From Paenibacillus sp. V4I7 (GTDB taxonomy: Bacteria > Bacillota > Bacilli > Paenibacillales > NBRC-103111), in the NCBI RefSeq assembly GCF_030817275.1, contig NZ_JAUSZD010000002.1, positions 992,001-1,056,000 of the forward strand: 64,000 nucleotides of DNA. The letters are read 5' to 3'. The translations under genes were made by a program, and so were the position numbers. The notes under the pieces are model-generated. The model had not been told where the DNA came from. It saw nothing but the letters and a program-made list of their open reading frames with translations, and did not search any database. Every line of letters starts with the position of its first letter. Within the stretch, counting starts at the first letter, position 1. Below, in pieces: positions 54,189-62,080 of the stretch.

Positions 54189-54333
54189 TGTCGGGTGACA
54201 AGAACATTATCTCATTAAGGGCCGCGTAAATCGCGGCTTTTATTATTTATGGGATCAAGTTCTTGTCACGAGCCAATGACAAGAACTTGATCCCATTCCC
54301 GATTTTGACAAGAACTTGATCTCATTCCCGACA
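54189..54333. mobile_element. 145-bp TGTCGGG...CCCGACA element (MITE-like)
   Basis: Begins TGTCGGG and ends CCCGACA. It contains a CCGCG-TAAAT-CGCGG hairpin, perfect 18-base arms (54251-54268 and 54277-54294, GGGATCAAGTTCTTGTCA) and three direct GACAAGAAC(A/T)T motifs. Ends and repeated internal motifs resemble a deletion derivative of a Tn7/Mu-like transposon. Partial copies lie at ~48990-49104 and 49865-49901. No target duplication is clear. Confidence 0.65.
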
Positions 54334-54357
54334 GAATCAATTCGAGCGCTCTTTGTT

Positions 54358-54380
54358 AAGCTAATGGGCAGGATTGTATG
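54358..54380 (+). repeat. attC-like right motif before first membrane-protein copy
   Basis: AAGCTAATGGGCAGGATTGT; start of the duplicated unit also found at 55712. Confidence 0.55.
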
Positions 54381-54485
54381 ATAAACGTAACCGATGAGAA
54401 GGTACTACGAATACTTAGTACTTTTGCATGTAAGAACTTGGTGTTAGACTTGGTTTTAGTTGCGAACCAAAATGGAGGTCTCTAT

Positions 54486-54770
54486 ATGATAATCATCAAG
54501 AAAATCAGTTTTTGGTTACTGATATTATCTTTAATCATTTGCCTCTTCAATTTATCTGGGAACGATGATAAAAATTTGCTGCTTTTTCTAACGAGTCCTG
54601 TTTTATTATGGTTAAATCCTTGGTTAACTAATTTACATTACTCAATGGAAAATGAACTATTATGGCAATTTTTGCTCTATGGAATACATATATGTACCTG
54701 GTTGATTACGGGTCTTTTGATTGATTTTCTGATCCATGCAAAGAAAAATAAAAAAAGAACATTAGAATAG
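54486..54770 (+). CDS. Small membrane protein, copy 1
   Basis: A 94-residue protein with three hydrophobic segments (ISFWLLILSLIICLF, LLLFLTSPVLLWLNPWL, IHICTWLITGLLIDFLI) and a basic tail. ATG 54486 has GGAGG 7 bases upstream; the frame is open from 54378 but that part lacks a ribosome binding site. An identical protein is encoded at 55832, with near-identical surrounding DNA. Function unknown. Confidence 0.65.
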   Translation: MIIIKKISFWLLILSLIICLFNLSGNDDKNLLLFLTSPVLLWLNPWLTNLHYSMENELLWQFLLYGIHICTWLITGLLIDFLIHAKKNKKRTLE

Positions 54771-54786
54771 CCTGATCGAATCATTA

Positions 54787-54810
54787 CGCTAACGGGACAC
54801 GATAGTTCAG
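54787..54810 (+). repeat. attC-like left motif after copy 1
   Basis: CGCTAACGGGACACGATAGT. Identity with copy 2 ends at CTAACGGG inside this motif. The partner right motif lies ~500 bases away (55301), beyond a minus-strand gene. Confidence 0.6.
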
Positions 54811-54856
54811 TCCACCCCACACTAGTGCTGCTTTTTTTGTGTTTTGCGAAAAACCA

Positions 54857-54892
54857 AAAAACACCTCTCGCCCTAAAGAGTGAGGTGTTTTA
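54857..54892 (-). terminator. Terminator of the YjcZ-like gene
   Basis: AAAACACCTC / GAGGTGTTTT stem; A-rich on the left so that the minus strand ends in T. Confidence 0.7.
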
Positions 54893-54915
54893 TTAAGTTA
54901 CCTTGGATTAAGGAA

Positions 54916-55095
54916 TTACCATGCAAAGGTTGATGTGATGATTACCAAAAGAATAAAAAGAACTAAGATAAATGCTACATTGTTGCCCATACCATAACCT
55001 ACATGATGATGATGACCATGATGATGATGATGACCTACGTCACCATAACCTACATGATGATGATAACCTGCACCACCATAACCTAATTCTCCCAT
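54916..55095 (-). CDS. YjcZ-family small protein, His-rich variant
   Basis: A 59-residue protein ending in NNVAFILVLFILLVIITSTF, matching the hydrophobic C-terminus of the sporulation-associated YjcZ family. The N-terminus has nine-plus histidines in runs (YHHHVGYGDVGHHHHHGHHHH) instead of the usual Gly/Tyr-rich stretch, so it might bind metal. GGGAATGAG precedes the ATG weakly. Confidence 0.7.
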   Translation of the reverse strand: MGELGYGGAGYHHHVGYGDVGHHHHHGHHHHVGYGMGNNVAFILVLFILLVIITSTFAW

Positions 55096-55300
55096 GTTTA
55101 CTCATTCCCCTCAGGTCATTTGTCCCTACGGTACAATTATATGTTCGGTACATAGTGCTTGATTGGACGTATGCCTTGGAAGACAACCGCCTAGGAGAAT
55201 CGGATGAAAGTCTTGAAGTTTTGATGTAAAAGGCATTCACTCAAATGGGTGAAATGCCTTTTTGTATATTGAATAGATCAAAAACTCAATAATGTAATTC

Positions 55301-55324
55301 AGCTAACGGGCAGGATACTTCCAA
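55301..55324 (+). repeat. attC-like right motif before DUF3977 gene
   Basis: CAGCTAACGGGCAGGATACT, 54 bases before the next start codon. Confidence 0.6.
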
Positions 55325-55377
55325 TATGTGTTAATATATTGGTGTTAGAAACTTTGTGATGAAAGAGGTACTCCTGA

Positions 55378-55650
55378 TTGAAATATATCGAAGTAGGCAT
55401 AGGGAATATGTGGATAATTCGGACCGAAACAGAACTTAGTGATGGGTCTGAGATTGAACAGAAGGGTATTATTAAGCCAATTATATTTCACTCCATTTAC
55501 TTAAGAATTTGGTTAGGGAAGACTGTGTTCATTGTGGACTCCAAACAAGGTTTTAAACGTATGACTAAACCTAGAAGAGCGATTAAATTGATTTTAGGAC
55601 TTGTAAGTTGGCCAAATAGGAATGAATCCAACAATCGAGGGATGAACTAA
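55378..55650 (+). CDS. DUF3977 family protein
   Basis: A 90-residue protein matching DUF3977: YIEVGIGNMWIIRTETELSD, EQKGIIKPIIFHSIYLRIWL, KTVFIVDSKQGFKRM. Found across Bacillota; function unknown. TTG start with a weak GAGG 11 bases upstream. Ends shortly before a site. Confidence 0.8.
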   Translation: MKYIEVGIGNMWIIRTETELSDGSEIEQKGIIKPIIFHSIYLRIWLGKTVFIVDSKQGFKRMTKPRRAIKLILGLVSWPNRNESNNRGMN

Positions 55651-55670
55651 AACTAAATACTGATTCAAAA

Positions 55671-55726
55671 CGAGGCTGCCAGTGGAATCTTGGCAGACTC
55701 GTTAAGCTATCGGGCAGGATTGAATG
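55671..55726 (+). repeat. attC-like site 14, left motif decayed
   Basis: Hairpin ACGAGGCTGCCAG...CTTGGCAGACTCGT and right motif AAGCTATCGGGCAGGATTGA. Only GAACTAAAACTAAAT remains where a left motif would be. The hairpin resembles that at 62116. Confidence 0.55.
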
Positions 55727-55831
55727 ATAAACGTAACCGATGAGAAGGTACTACGAATACTTAGTACTTTTGCATGTAAGAACTTGGTGTTAGACTTGGT
55801 TTTAGTTGCGAACCAAAATGGAGGTCTCTAT

Positions 55832-56116
55832 ATGATAATCATCAAGAAAATCAGTTTTTGGTTACTGATATTATCTTTAATCATTTGCCTCTTCAATTTA
55901 TCTGGGAACGATGATAAAAATTTGCTGCTTTTTCTAACGAGTCCTGTTTTATTATGGTTAAATCCTTGGTTAACTAATTTACATTACTCAATGGAAAATG
56001 AACTATTATGGCAATTTTTGCTCTATGGAATACATATATGTACCTGGTTGATTACGGGTCTTTTGATTGATTTTCTGATCCATGCAAAGAAAAATAAAAA
56101 AAGAACATTAGAATAG
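55832..56116 (+). CDS. Small membrane protein, copy 2
   Basis: Same 94-residue product as at 54486, with the same GGAGG ribosome binding site. DNA identity runs from ~55712 in the right motif to ~56142 in the next left motif, offset 1,346 bases from copy 1, with about three differences at its left edge. A duplicated array unit. Confidence 0.65.
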   Translation: MIIIKKISFWLLILSLIICLFNLSGNDDKNLLLFLTSPVLLWLNPWLTNLHYSMENELLWQFLLYGIHICTWLITGLLIDFLIHAKKNKKRTLE

Positions 56117-56132
56117 CCTGATCGAATCATTA

Positions 56133-56213
56133 CGCTAACGGGTAACTATAGTTGAGGAGCATGCTTCGTGGCTGCTCCTTTTTCGTTTGCTGAACTAACG
56201 GCAGGTTAACGCA
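56133..56213 (+). repeat. attC-like site 15
   Basis: Left motif CGCTAACGGGTAACTATAGT, hairpin GAGGAGCATGC...GGCTGCTCC, right motif GAACTAACGGCAGGTTAACG. Hairpin shared with 50607. Confidence 0.7.
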
Positions 56214-56302
56214 ATAAATGTTGCAAAACCCCGTTGGGATTCCTAATTATGGTAATATAAGAACAGGGGAATATTTCACTTGGTTCTGAGGGAGGAGTAG
56301 AG

Positions 56303-56833
56303 ATGAGATATTCAAAACGTAGGTGGTCTTTTGTTATAGGCAGTATAATAGTTGCCTCTATTGCGTTAGCGATTTTTGCAACACAAAATCCTGTTATCAG
56401 AACAATCGCATCATCCAACGCTTTTGATGTAACCGATACACGTAGGCTTGTCGGGTGGGCAGATAATGTATTTGTCGGGAAAGTGATAAAACAGGATGGA
56501 ACTAAATCATTGGATGGCACTCCTGAAACTCAGTTTAAGGTGGAAGTTTCTGATAATATAAAAGGTGAATTTAACGGAACAGTAATCGTAAATCAACAAG
56601 GTGGATTCAAAAGATTTGAATTAATACTAATTGAAAATGACCAATTACTTCAAGAAGGACAATCATATTTATTTGTAACCAAACATTTGAAGGAAGAGAA
56701 TTGGAATACCTTAGTACCTGTTTACGGCGACGTTCTAATTGCCAATGAAGAAGATAAAAAAGAACTAATTGAAAAATACACAACAGCTTATAAAAATGAA
56801 ATCCCATTTAATATGAGCAAGTCATTAAACTAG
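56303..56833 (+). CDS. Secreted protein (family also at 49208 and 60245)
   Basis: A 176-residue protein with an N-terminal membrane/signal segment (SFVIGSIIVASIALAIFA) and the shared domain: WADNVFVGKVIKQDG, TQFKVEVSDNIKGEFNG, GQSYLFVTKH, VPVYGDVLIANEED. ATG follows GGGAGGAG. The TAG stop lies within the left motif of the next site. Function unknown. Confidence 0.65.
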   Translation: MRYSKRRWSFVIGSIIVASIALAIFATQNPVIRTIASSNAFDVTDTRRLVGWADNVFVGKVIKQDGTKSLDGTPETQFKVEVSDNIKGEFNGTVIVNQQGGFKRFELILIENDQLLQEGQSYLFVTKHLKEENWNTLVPVYGDVLIANEEDKKELIEKYTTAYKNEIPFNMSKSLN

Positions 56834-56923
56834 CGCAGAATGTTAGTTAAAAAATAATAATGGAGCAGTTATCGGAGCCGGCAGTTGCTCTTTTCATTTG
56901 AAGTAACTGACAGGATAGTGGAA
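56827..56923 (+). repeat. attC-like site 16
   Basis: Left motif AAACTAGCGCAGAATGTTAG overlaps a stop codon. Hairpin GGAGCAGTTATC...GGCAGTTGCTC, right motif AAGTAACTGACAGGATAGTG. Confidence 0.65.
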
Positions 56924-56949
56924 GTAGGAAGTATAAAGAGGTGTAGTTT

Positions 56950-57282
56950 ATGAATAAACAATATGAACTTCAACCATTAAGATTACAGGGAGGATGGACA
57001 GTAGAATGTAATAACTTTTATGAATGCGAACCTGATAGTTGCAATGATTTTGGTAAATATTTTGTTGAAGATTTATTGCAACTTACCAATAGTAACTATA
57101 ATCTTATTCTCGACTTGGGTTGGTATCCAGATAGCGATCAAAACGGTACATTTAAACTATTATTAATTAAGGATTATAATTGGGAAAAACCAATAGAAAG
57201 TTTTGAAAGTAGGAATACAAAAGCAATTGTAGATAAAATTGAGTATTGGACAAACTTTGGTTTTTATCAAAAGTATCTATAA
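56950..57282 (+). CDS. Hypothetical protein, 110 aa
   Basis: A soluble aromatic-rich protein (GGWTVECNNFYECEPDSCND, LILDLGWYPDSDQNGTFKLL). AGGTG precedes the ATG. It has the look of small immunity or SUKH-like proteins, but no family is recognised. Starts 27 bases after a right motif. Confidence 0.6.
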   Translation: MNKQYELQPLRLQGGWTVECNNFYECEPDSCNDFGKYFVEDLLQLTNSNYNLILDLGWYPDSDQNGTFKLLLIKDYNWEKPIESFESRNTKAIVDKIEYWTNFGFYQKYL

Positions 57283-57396
57283 AGATATTCCGTTATTACT
57301 CAGGCATTTATATTTATATTGTTAAACTACCCTGAAAGTAGCCAATCACGATGAGAATTTTCATTATTCCGTGGTGCCCAGTGTGGGGCATGGATG

Positions 57397-57490
57397 GCTA
57401 ACGGAGAACTATAGTTCAATCATTATTTGACGGCAGCCGGCAAACGATCGGCTGCCGTTGTCCGTTAAAGTAACTGGCAGGTTAATTGGA
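57397..57490 (+). repeat. attC-like site 17
   Basis: Left motif GGCTAACGGAGAACTATAGT, hairpin ACGGCAGCCG...CGGCTGCCGT, right motif AAGTAACTGGCAGGTTAATT. Hairpin family shared with 60727 and 62836. Confidence 0.7.
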
Positions 57491-57672
57491 CCTGATGTTA
57501 AAACGCTCGAGATACATGTCTTACGGCAACGGCAATTAAATAATTAAGAAAGAGCCCATAATTATTGGGCTCTTTCTAGTTTGGAACTCATCATGAATGC
57601 TCTGGGTGATAACCCACGTTTTTTCAGCTAAACGAGGAAAACTAGGTGAAATCATATTTTTTTTACACGCAA
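57491..57672. terminator. Terminator region before minus-strand genes
   Basis: AGAAAGAGCCCATA...TTGGGCTCTTTCT (57548-57578) is a strong stem usable on both strands. CAGCTAAACGAGGAAAACTA at 57625 resembles a left motif with no nearby right partner. Confidence 0.6.
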
Positions 57673-57918
57673 TTACTCAGCAATTACTTCTCGCAGGATT
57701 GGATCAATCATGATTGTTCTATTTTTACCTTCTTTTTGCATAGTAACGCTCCAGTAGGGGGTTAAATTAAACCATACAATCTCGGTACTTTTAGCAACAT
57801 ACTGATAATCATAGCTTTTGACAGCCAGCGCCATGGCATCTTTTCTTGCACAGTAGTACAGAAATGAAATCGCAAATAATATACAAATTGTAACTGTCAA
57901 ACCTTTAAATAATCTCAC
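57673..57918 (-). CDS. Small membrane-anchored protein, 81 aa
   Basis: An N-terminal membrane helix (GLTVTICILFAISFLYYC) precedes a ~60-residue outer domain (WFNLTPYWSVTMQKEGKNRT). Unknown function. It lies 45 bases downstream of the SLH gene on the same strand. Confidence 0.55.
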   Translation of the reverse strand: MRLFKGLTVTICILFAISFLYYCARKDAMALAVKSYDYQYVAKSTEIVWFNLTPYWSVTMQKEGKNRTIMIDPILREVIAE

Positions 57919-57963
57919 GTATGTTCATCAATCCTTTATAGTTTTCCGAAATAAGCAATCAAT

Positions 57964-59235
57964 TTAAATCTTTCTAAACTTGCCAACAAGTTTTGCCGCC
58001 TCAGCCCGGGTAAGTGTCCCAAAGGGATGAAAAAGAGCGTCCTCATAGCCGTCGATCCAACCTGCTTTACTTAGTTTTACAATTCCATTATAAGCCCAAC
58101 TGGGAAGTAGGTAGTTAACATCCATAAATCCTTTTTCTTGAGCGTGGTCTACTTGGGAGACTTTGCCCGTTCTAGTCATCATTGCAGCAGCTTCTGCGCG
58201 GCTAATTTGACGGTTAGGGTTGAAACACAATCCTTGTCCGCATTGCTCTCCTTCTGTCACTCCCTCCTTTGCTAGTGCCTCTACGTACGGGTTAGACCAC
58301 GAGTACGTGGGCACATCCGAAAAACGGCTTGCGATTGAATTAGAATCAACCGGGAGTTTGATACTTGTGGCAAGCATTTTAGCAAACTCGGCGCGCGTCA
58401 CGGATTTGCTAGGCTCAAACACCCCCGGGTTGCGTCCATCAAGGATGCCAAGCAAGTTCATGATTTCCACTGGTTTATGAGCCCAATGTGCTTTAGGAAC
58501 ATCGGAGAACGCATCCTCATTGTCCACAATAAACCTGCGCGTAATCATCGTTCCAGTGCCGCTCTTCTTTTCCGTAATAAAATTCAAGGTGTGGAATCCT
58601 TCTGTCAACCCCTTAGGGTTAATCGTTAACGGCATATTACCGTGATCTCCTACTTCGGAAAGGTCTACCGATTCTCCGTCTAATTGAGCCGTAATCGTAT
58701 ACGTATCTGAGCCTATTTCAAAAGAAGCGGGCTCACTCCATATCGTATATGGCTCGAAGTAACCAAGCCTAAACTTAGGAACCGCTGTATCTTCCACTTT
58801 CAAGTTGGCGCCTGTTAAAGAAACCTCAAATCGTGGTTCCGAATCGATAAAATTATCACCGAAATTGCTGAAATAAAACTCATAATTTCCGTTGTGGGGC
58901 AGGGTAACCTGAACTTGTGCGTATCCCTCTAGCTTTGCTTCCCCCACAATCTCTCCGCTAATTGGATCTATCACGGATACGTGGGCAACGTTATCATCCG
59001 TAACCAGCTCCTGCTTCAAAATAAGAATTCCTTTATCTGCGCTAAAAGGCACTTTGTGCTGCTGCCGCTGTCCGGCTTGAACCATATCCATATCAATACG
59101 AACTGTTTGAACAGCAGGTAATTCTCCCTGCGCATTCGCATTGATATTAATGAAAAGTGCGCTTCCAAACCAAAGGAGCACAGAACTGACCAATTTTAAT
59201 ATAACACTATATTTAACTCTCATTCTTGTGTACAT
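57964..59235 (-). CDS. Surface protein with three C-terminal SLH domains
   Basis: A 423-residue exported protein. Signal peptide to ~residue 35, a beta-sandwich-like N-terminal region (residues ~40-240), then three S-layer homology domains: FSDVPKAHWAHKPVEIM...SVTRAEFAKML, FSDVPTYSWSNPYVEAL...ISRAEAAAMM and FMDVNYLLPSWAYNGIV...LTRAEAAKLV. SLH domains bind pyruvylated secondary wall polymer, so it is held in the cell wall. AAAGGAACG precedes the ATG. It runs against the array and lies between half sites. Confidence 0.88.
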   Translation of the reverse strand: MYTRMRVKYSVILKLVSSVLLWFGSALFININANAQGELPAVQTVRIDMDMVQAGQRQQHKVPFSADKGILILKQELVTDDNVAHVSVIDPISGEIVGEAKLEGYAQVQVTLPHNGNYEFYFSNFGDNFIDSEPRFEVSLTGANLKVEDTAVPKFRLGYFEPYTIWSEPASFEIGSDTYTITAQLDGESVDLSEVGDHGNMPLTINPKGLTEGFHTLNFITEKKSGTGTMITRRFIVDNEDAFSDVPKAHWAHKPVEIMNLLGILDGRNPGVFEPSKSVTRAEFAKMLATSIKLPVDSNSIASRFSDVPTYSWSNPYVEALAKEGVTEGEQCGQGLCFNPNRQISRAEAAAMMTRTGKVSQVDHAQEKGFMDVNYLLPSWAYNGIVKLSKAGWIDGYEDALFHPFGTLTRAEAAKLVGKFRKI

Positions 59236-59608
59236 TTTCGTTCCTTTCTAAGCTGTCCTATATTTGAATCTTAAGTTCCTATACCATATTAAATGCTTCT
59301 CAATAAATAGACCATGGAGGTTTGTTGGAAAATGATAAAACGAAGGTGATTTTGCCGTATTTTGAGAAAATTGGGGCAGTTATTCCGTTGATGGATTAAA
59401 CACTAAATACTTACATTAAATGAAGTAGCTTAACTCCTCCGCTAACGGGCAGGATAGTTGAACACATATTTGCAACTTTGCTGCCTTAATTTCCGTCTAT
59501 GTAATATTGATTAAGGTCTGGTTTTGTTCTTTTTACTTCTAAAATCAACGGTCTATTCATTACCTTCAAAGTTATACTGTTAAATCAAAAAGGGGGTTGA
59601 AGTTAATT
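59236..59608. other. Intergenic region with right motif
   Basis: CGCTAACGGGCAGGATAGTT followed by GAAC at 59440-59464 gives an exact GTTRRRY core (GTTGAAC). No gene in the stretch. Confidence 0.5.
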
Positions 59609-60104
59609 ATGCTAAAAACTGCTATTATTTTTCTTTGTTTTACGATGATTTTGACAGGTTGTAATGCAACCAATGGTGCTTCGACTAATCATTCACCCTC
59701 ACCCACAGTTCAGAATGAATTACAACCGAAGTCTACTTCAATCAATAATCTTACAGGAACAGGGAAGGATATTGGCCTAATTGAACAACGTCAAGTCGAT
59801 TCACCAGATCACATTAGTTTCCCAAATCATTCCAGTGTGATCTCTCAGGAAGAAATTACAATTTCGGCGGGAAAGGCAACATTGTTAAAACTATCACATG
59901 ACAACTTAACTGCGGCAACGGAACAGGAGAAGGGTCCTGGAAAAGACTGATATTATTTATTGGCTGTATATAACTCAGCCTTATCTTAATGATTCCACTA
60001 AAGTAAATACATATATTCTCTCGGGAGTAGTAACGGGTGACGACACAGCGGCAAAGAGTGAAATTTTAAAAGCGGCTCAAAAGTGGAACCCATTTACAAA
60101 ATAG
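59609..60104 (+). pseudogene. Frameshifted lipoprotein gene
   Basis: The first frame encodes a signal peptide with lipobox MILTGC and ~85 further residues, stopping at 59950. The next frame continues immediately with TDIIYWLYITQPYLNDSTKV...AAKSEILKAAQKWNPFTK to a stop at 60104, 10 bases before a left motif. The two parts read as one ~165-residue protein broken by a one-base change near 59930-59945. Could be mutation or sequencing error. Start ATG 59609; TTG 59597 is possible. Confidence 0.6.
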
Positions 60105-60114
60105 GTAGTTTGTT

Positions 60115-60168
60115 CCGCTAACGCAGAACGATAGTTGAATGCCAAGGGGCTGCGCGTGGCAGCTCCTT
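60115..60168 (+). repeat. attC-like site 18, right motif missing
   Basis: Left motif CGCTAACGCAGAACGATAGT with GTTGAAT (an exact GTTRRRY core) and hairpin AAGGGGCTGC...GCAGCTCCTT; no right motif before the next gene. Confidence 0.6.
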
Positions 60169-60244
60169 CGCTCTAGAAAAACGTTTTTTGTATGTAAAAT
60201 CGGATATTGGTAATCATAAGGAAAAAGTTGGTTGGGGGAAAAAT

Positions 60245-60733
60245 ATGAAGAAAGTATTTGTTGTGTTTTTATTGTTAAGTGTATTCTTATCAACTCAAAC
60301 AGTGAGTGCGAAAATGTCAATTATTCCACCGCAAGATATGTTAAATAGTTCAGATTACATTGTTGTTGGAAATGTAATAAAGCAAAATACTGCTGATAAA
60401 TATCGCGCTGTACACAAGGAAATAACTTTGTCAGTCGAAGCCGTTCTAAAAGGTGAAATTACACAAAAAGAAATTGTCTTAAAGAGGGATATACGTTTTC
60501 ATCCAGGAGAAGTACCTTATGATTTTCCAAAGCGGGGAACAAAGGTTATGCTTTTATTAAGAAATAATACAAATGGGTTATCGCTCACATATCATAACAG
60601 TATTTGCGTAATCCAGGATCATAGGCTTTCTTTATATAAAGGTATAGGTTTCGGCGATTGGTCAGTAAATGAGTACGAGGAAACTTACCAAGCCTTTTAC
60701 GACAGTGCTGGTTCGATTAAAAAACTAAACTAA
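60245..60733 (+). CDS. Secreted protein (family also at 49208 and 56303)
   Basis: A 162-residue protein with a signal peptide (VFVVFLLLSVFLSTQTVSA) and the shared domain: SSDYIVVGNVIKQNT, EITLSVEAVLKGEI, GTKVMLLLRN, ICVIQDHRLSLYKG. ATG 60245 follows GGGGG; an upstream in-frame ATG has no ribosome binding site. The stop TAA is inside the left motif of the next site. Function unknown. Confidence 0.65.
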   Translation: MKKVFVVFLLLSVFLSTQTVSAKMSIIPPQDMLNSSDYIVVGNVIKQNTADKYRAVHKEITLSVEAVLKGEITQKEIVLKRDIRFHPGEVPYDFPKRGTKVMLLLRNNTNGLSLTYHNSICVIQDHRLSLYKGIGFGDWSVNEYEETYQAFYDSAGSIKKLN

Positions 60734-60820
60734 CGGAAACGATAGTTGAATCATCATACGACGGCAGCCGGCCACAAAGATCGGCTGCCGTCGTTGCGCT
60801 AACGGGCAGATTACGTTAAT
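60727..60820 (+). repeat. attC-like site 19
   Basis: Left motif AAACTAACGGAAACGATAGT overlaps a stop codon and continues GTTGAAT. Hairpin GACGGCAGCCG...CGGCTGCCGTC, right motif CGCTAACGGGCAGATTACGT. Confidence 0.75.
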
Positions 60821-60876
60821 GATAAGTGATATAATTCAATTCAAAGTATCTAGAGAAAATACGGGGGAAGATTATA

Positions 60877-61254
60877 ATGAATCAAAAGGAATTTGAATCT
60901 GTCTTAAAACAACCGCCTAATATTAGATATGAGTATTTCATTAAAAAAGTAGCTGACTCAGAAGAAGTATGGGGGTTATACAATGAGGGTTGGGCTACAG
61001 CTGATGATGGTGAAGGAAATGTGTGTCTCCCTTTCTTTCCTAAAATGGAGTTTGCCCAAGCCCAGACAGTGGATGAATGGTCAAATTACAAACCAGAGAG
61101 TATAGACATAAATGAGTTTATTGATGAGTGGCTTGACGGAATGGAAAAGGATAATATAAAAGCTTCTATTTTTCCCAATGGCACCAATACAGCCATTGTT
61201 CAGATAAAAGTATTATTAGCAGACCTAAAGGAAGAACTTGCAAAATACGAGTAA
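60877..61254 (+). CDS. DUF2750 family protein
   Basis: A 125-residue protein matching DUF2750: RYEYFIKKVADSEEVWGLYN, GWATADDGEGNVCLPFFPKM, FAQAQTVDEW, ESIDINEFIDEWL. Common in bacteria and in cassette-like contexts; function unknown. ATG follows GGGGGAAG. Confidence 0.85.
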   Translation: MNQKEFESVLKQPPNIRYEYFIKKVADSEEVWGLYNEGWATADDGEGNVCLPFFPKMEFAQAQTVDEWSNYKPESIDINEFIDEWLDGMEKDNIKASIFPNGTNTAIVQIKVLLADLKEELAKYE

Positions 61255-61283
61255 AACGACGGTTAGTAGTTTGATTATCACGT

Positions 61284-61380
61284 TGAACTAACGGAAACTA
61301 TAGCTTCATAACAAGATCTAGCAGGCTACCGGTGATAAATTTGGTGGCCTATTCCGCTACCGGGCAGATTAGTGGTATAG
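61284..61380 (+). repeat. attC-like site 20
   Basis: Left motif GAACTAACGGAAACTATAGC, hairpin AGGCTACCGG...TTGGTGGCCT, right motif GCTACCGGGCAGATTAGT. Centre related to site at 35597. Confidence 0.7.
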
Positions 61381-61438
61381 GTTAATTCAAAGATATGGTA
61401 ATCTGTATTCAGATATTAAATCATTAGGAGCTAAAATA

Positions 61439-62062
61439 ATGGGAAAAGTTAATGCGATAATACAAGATCCATATTTTGATCAGCCTTCTTGGTTATCAAA
61501 AGTTGAATATAGGGAAACCGTTAATCTTTCCAAATTGTCTACGCTAGATTATGCAGTCCTATTTTTTACGTTACTATGTGGGTATAACAACGTAGATGTG
61601 AACAGAGAGCCTGCAGATGTATTAAATGAACTCATAACCACAGATGAAGTTGCAATACGTGGTGGAATAGCCTTTGAGGACAAAGATAAAGTGATACTTC
61701 CGAGCTGTTGTTGTGGGCTTGAGAATTGGAGGGACTTGCTCGAAGCGGTTTTAAGTAAGAAGGGTGTATGGCTTGGTCACGATCCTTTCCCATCAATAGA
61801 ATACGTAGATAATACGGTAAGGATTTGGTCTGACGATTTTTCTGGTGTAATGAGAAAAGATTTATCTGAGCAAGAGTTGCAGAAGATGTATTATATCGAA
61901 TATAACAGAGATGATTTAATAAAAAAATTGCAATCCATCGAGACTGATTTGTTGGACTTTTATAAGTACTCGTTAGAAAAGGCACTTTGGATGGTTGACG
62001 ATTACTATAAAGAAATGTTGTTTTTGAAATATTGTAAGTGGTTCAATCTGGATGTGAGATAG
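61439..62062 (+). CDS. Hypothetical protein, 207 aa
   Basis: A soluble acidic protein with SKLSTLDYAVLFFTLLCGYN, VILPSCCCGLENWRDLLEAV and WLGHDPFPSIEYVDNTVRIW. The CCC cluster and pattern resemble proteins annotated as hypothetical cargo in Bacillota; no family is recognised. GGAGC precedes the ATG. Confidence 0.6.
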   Translation: MGKVNAIIQDPYFDQPSWLSKVEYRETVNLSKLSTLDYAVLFFTLLCGYNNVDVNREPADVLNELITTDEVAIRGGIAFEDKDKVILPSCCCGLENWRDLLEAVLSKKGVWLGHDPFPSIEYVDNTVRIWSDDFSGVMRKDLSEQELQKMYYIEYNRDDLIKKLQSIETDLLDFYKYSLEKALWMVDDYYKEMLFLKYCKWFNLDVR

Positions 62063-62080
62063 GTTGCCGTTAGCACAGCT

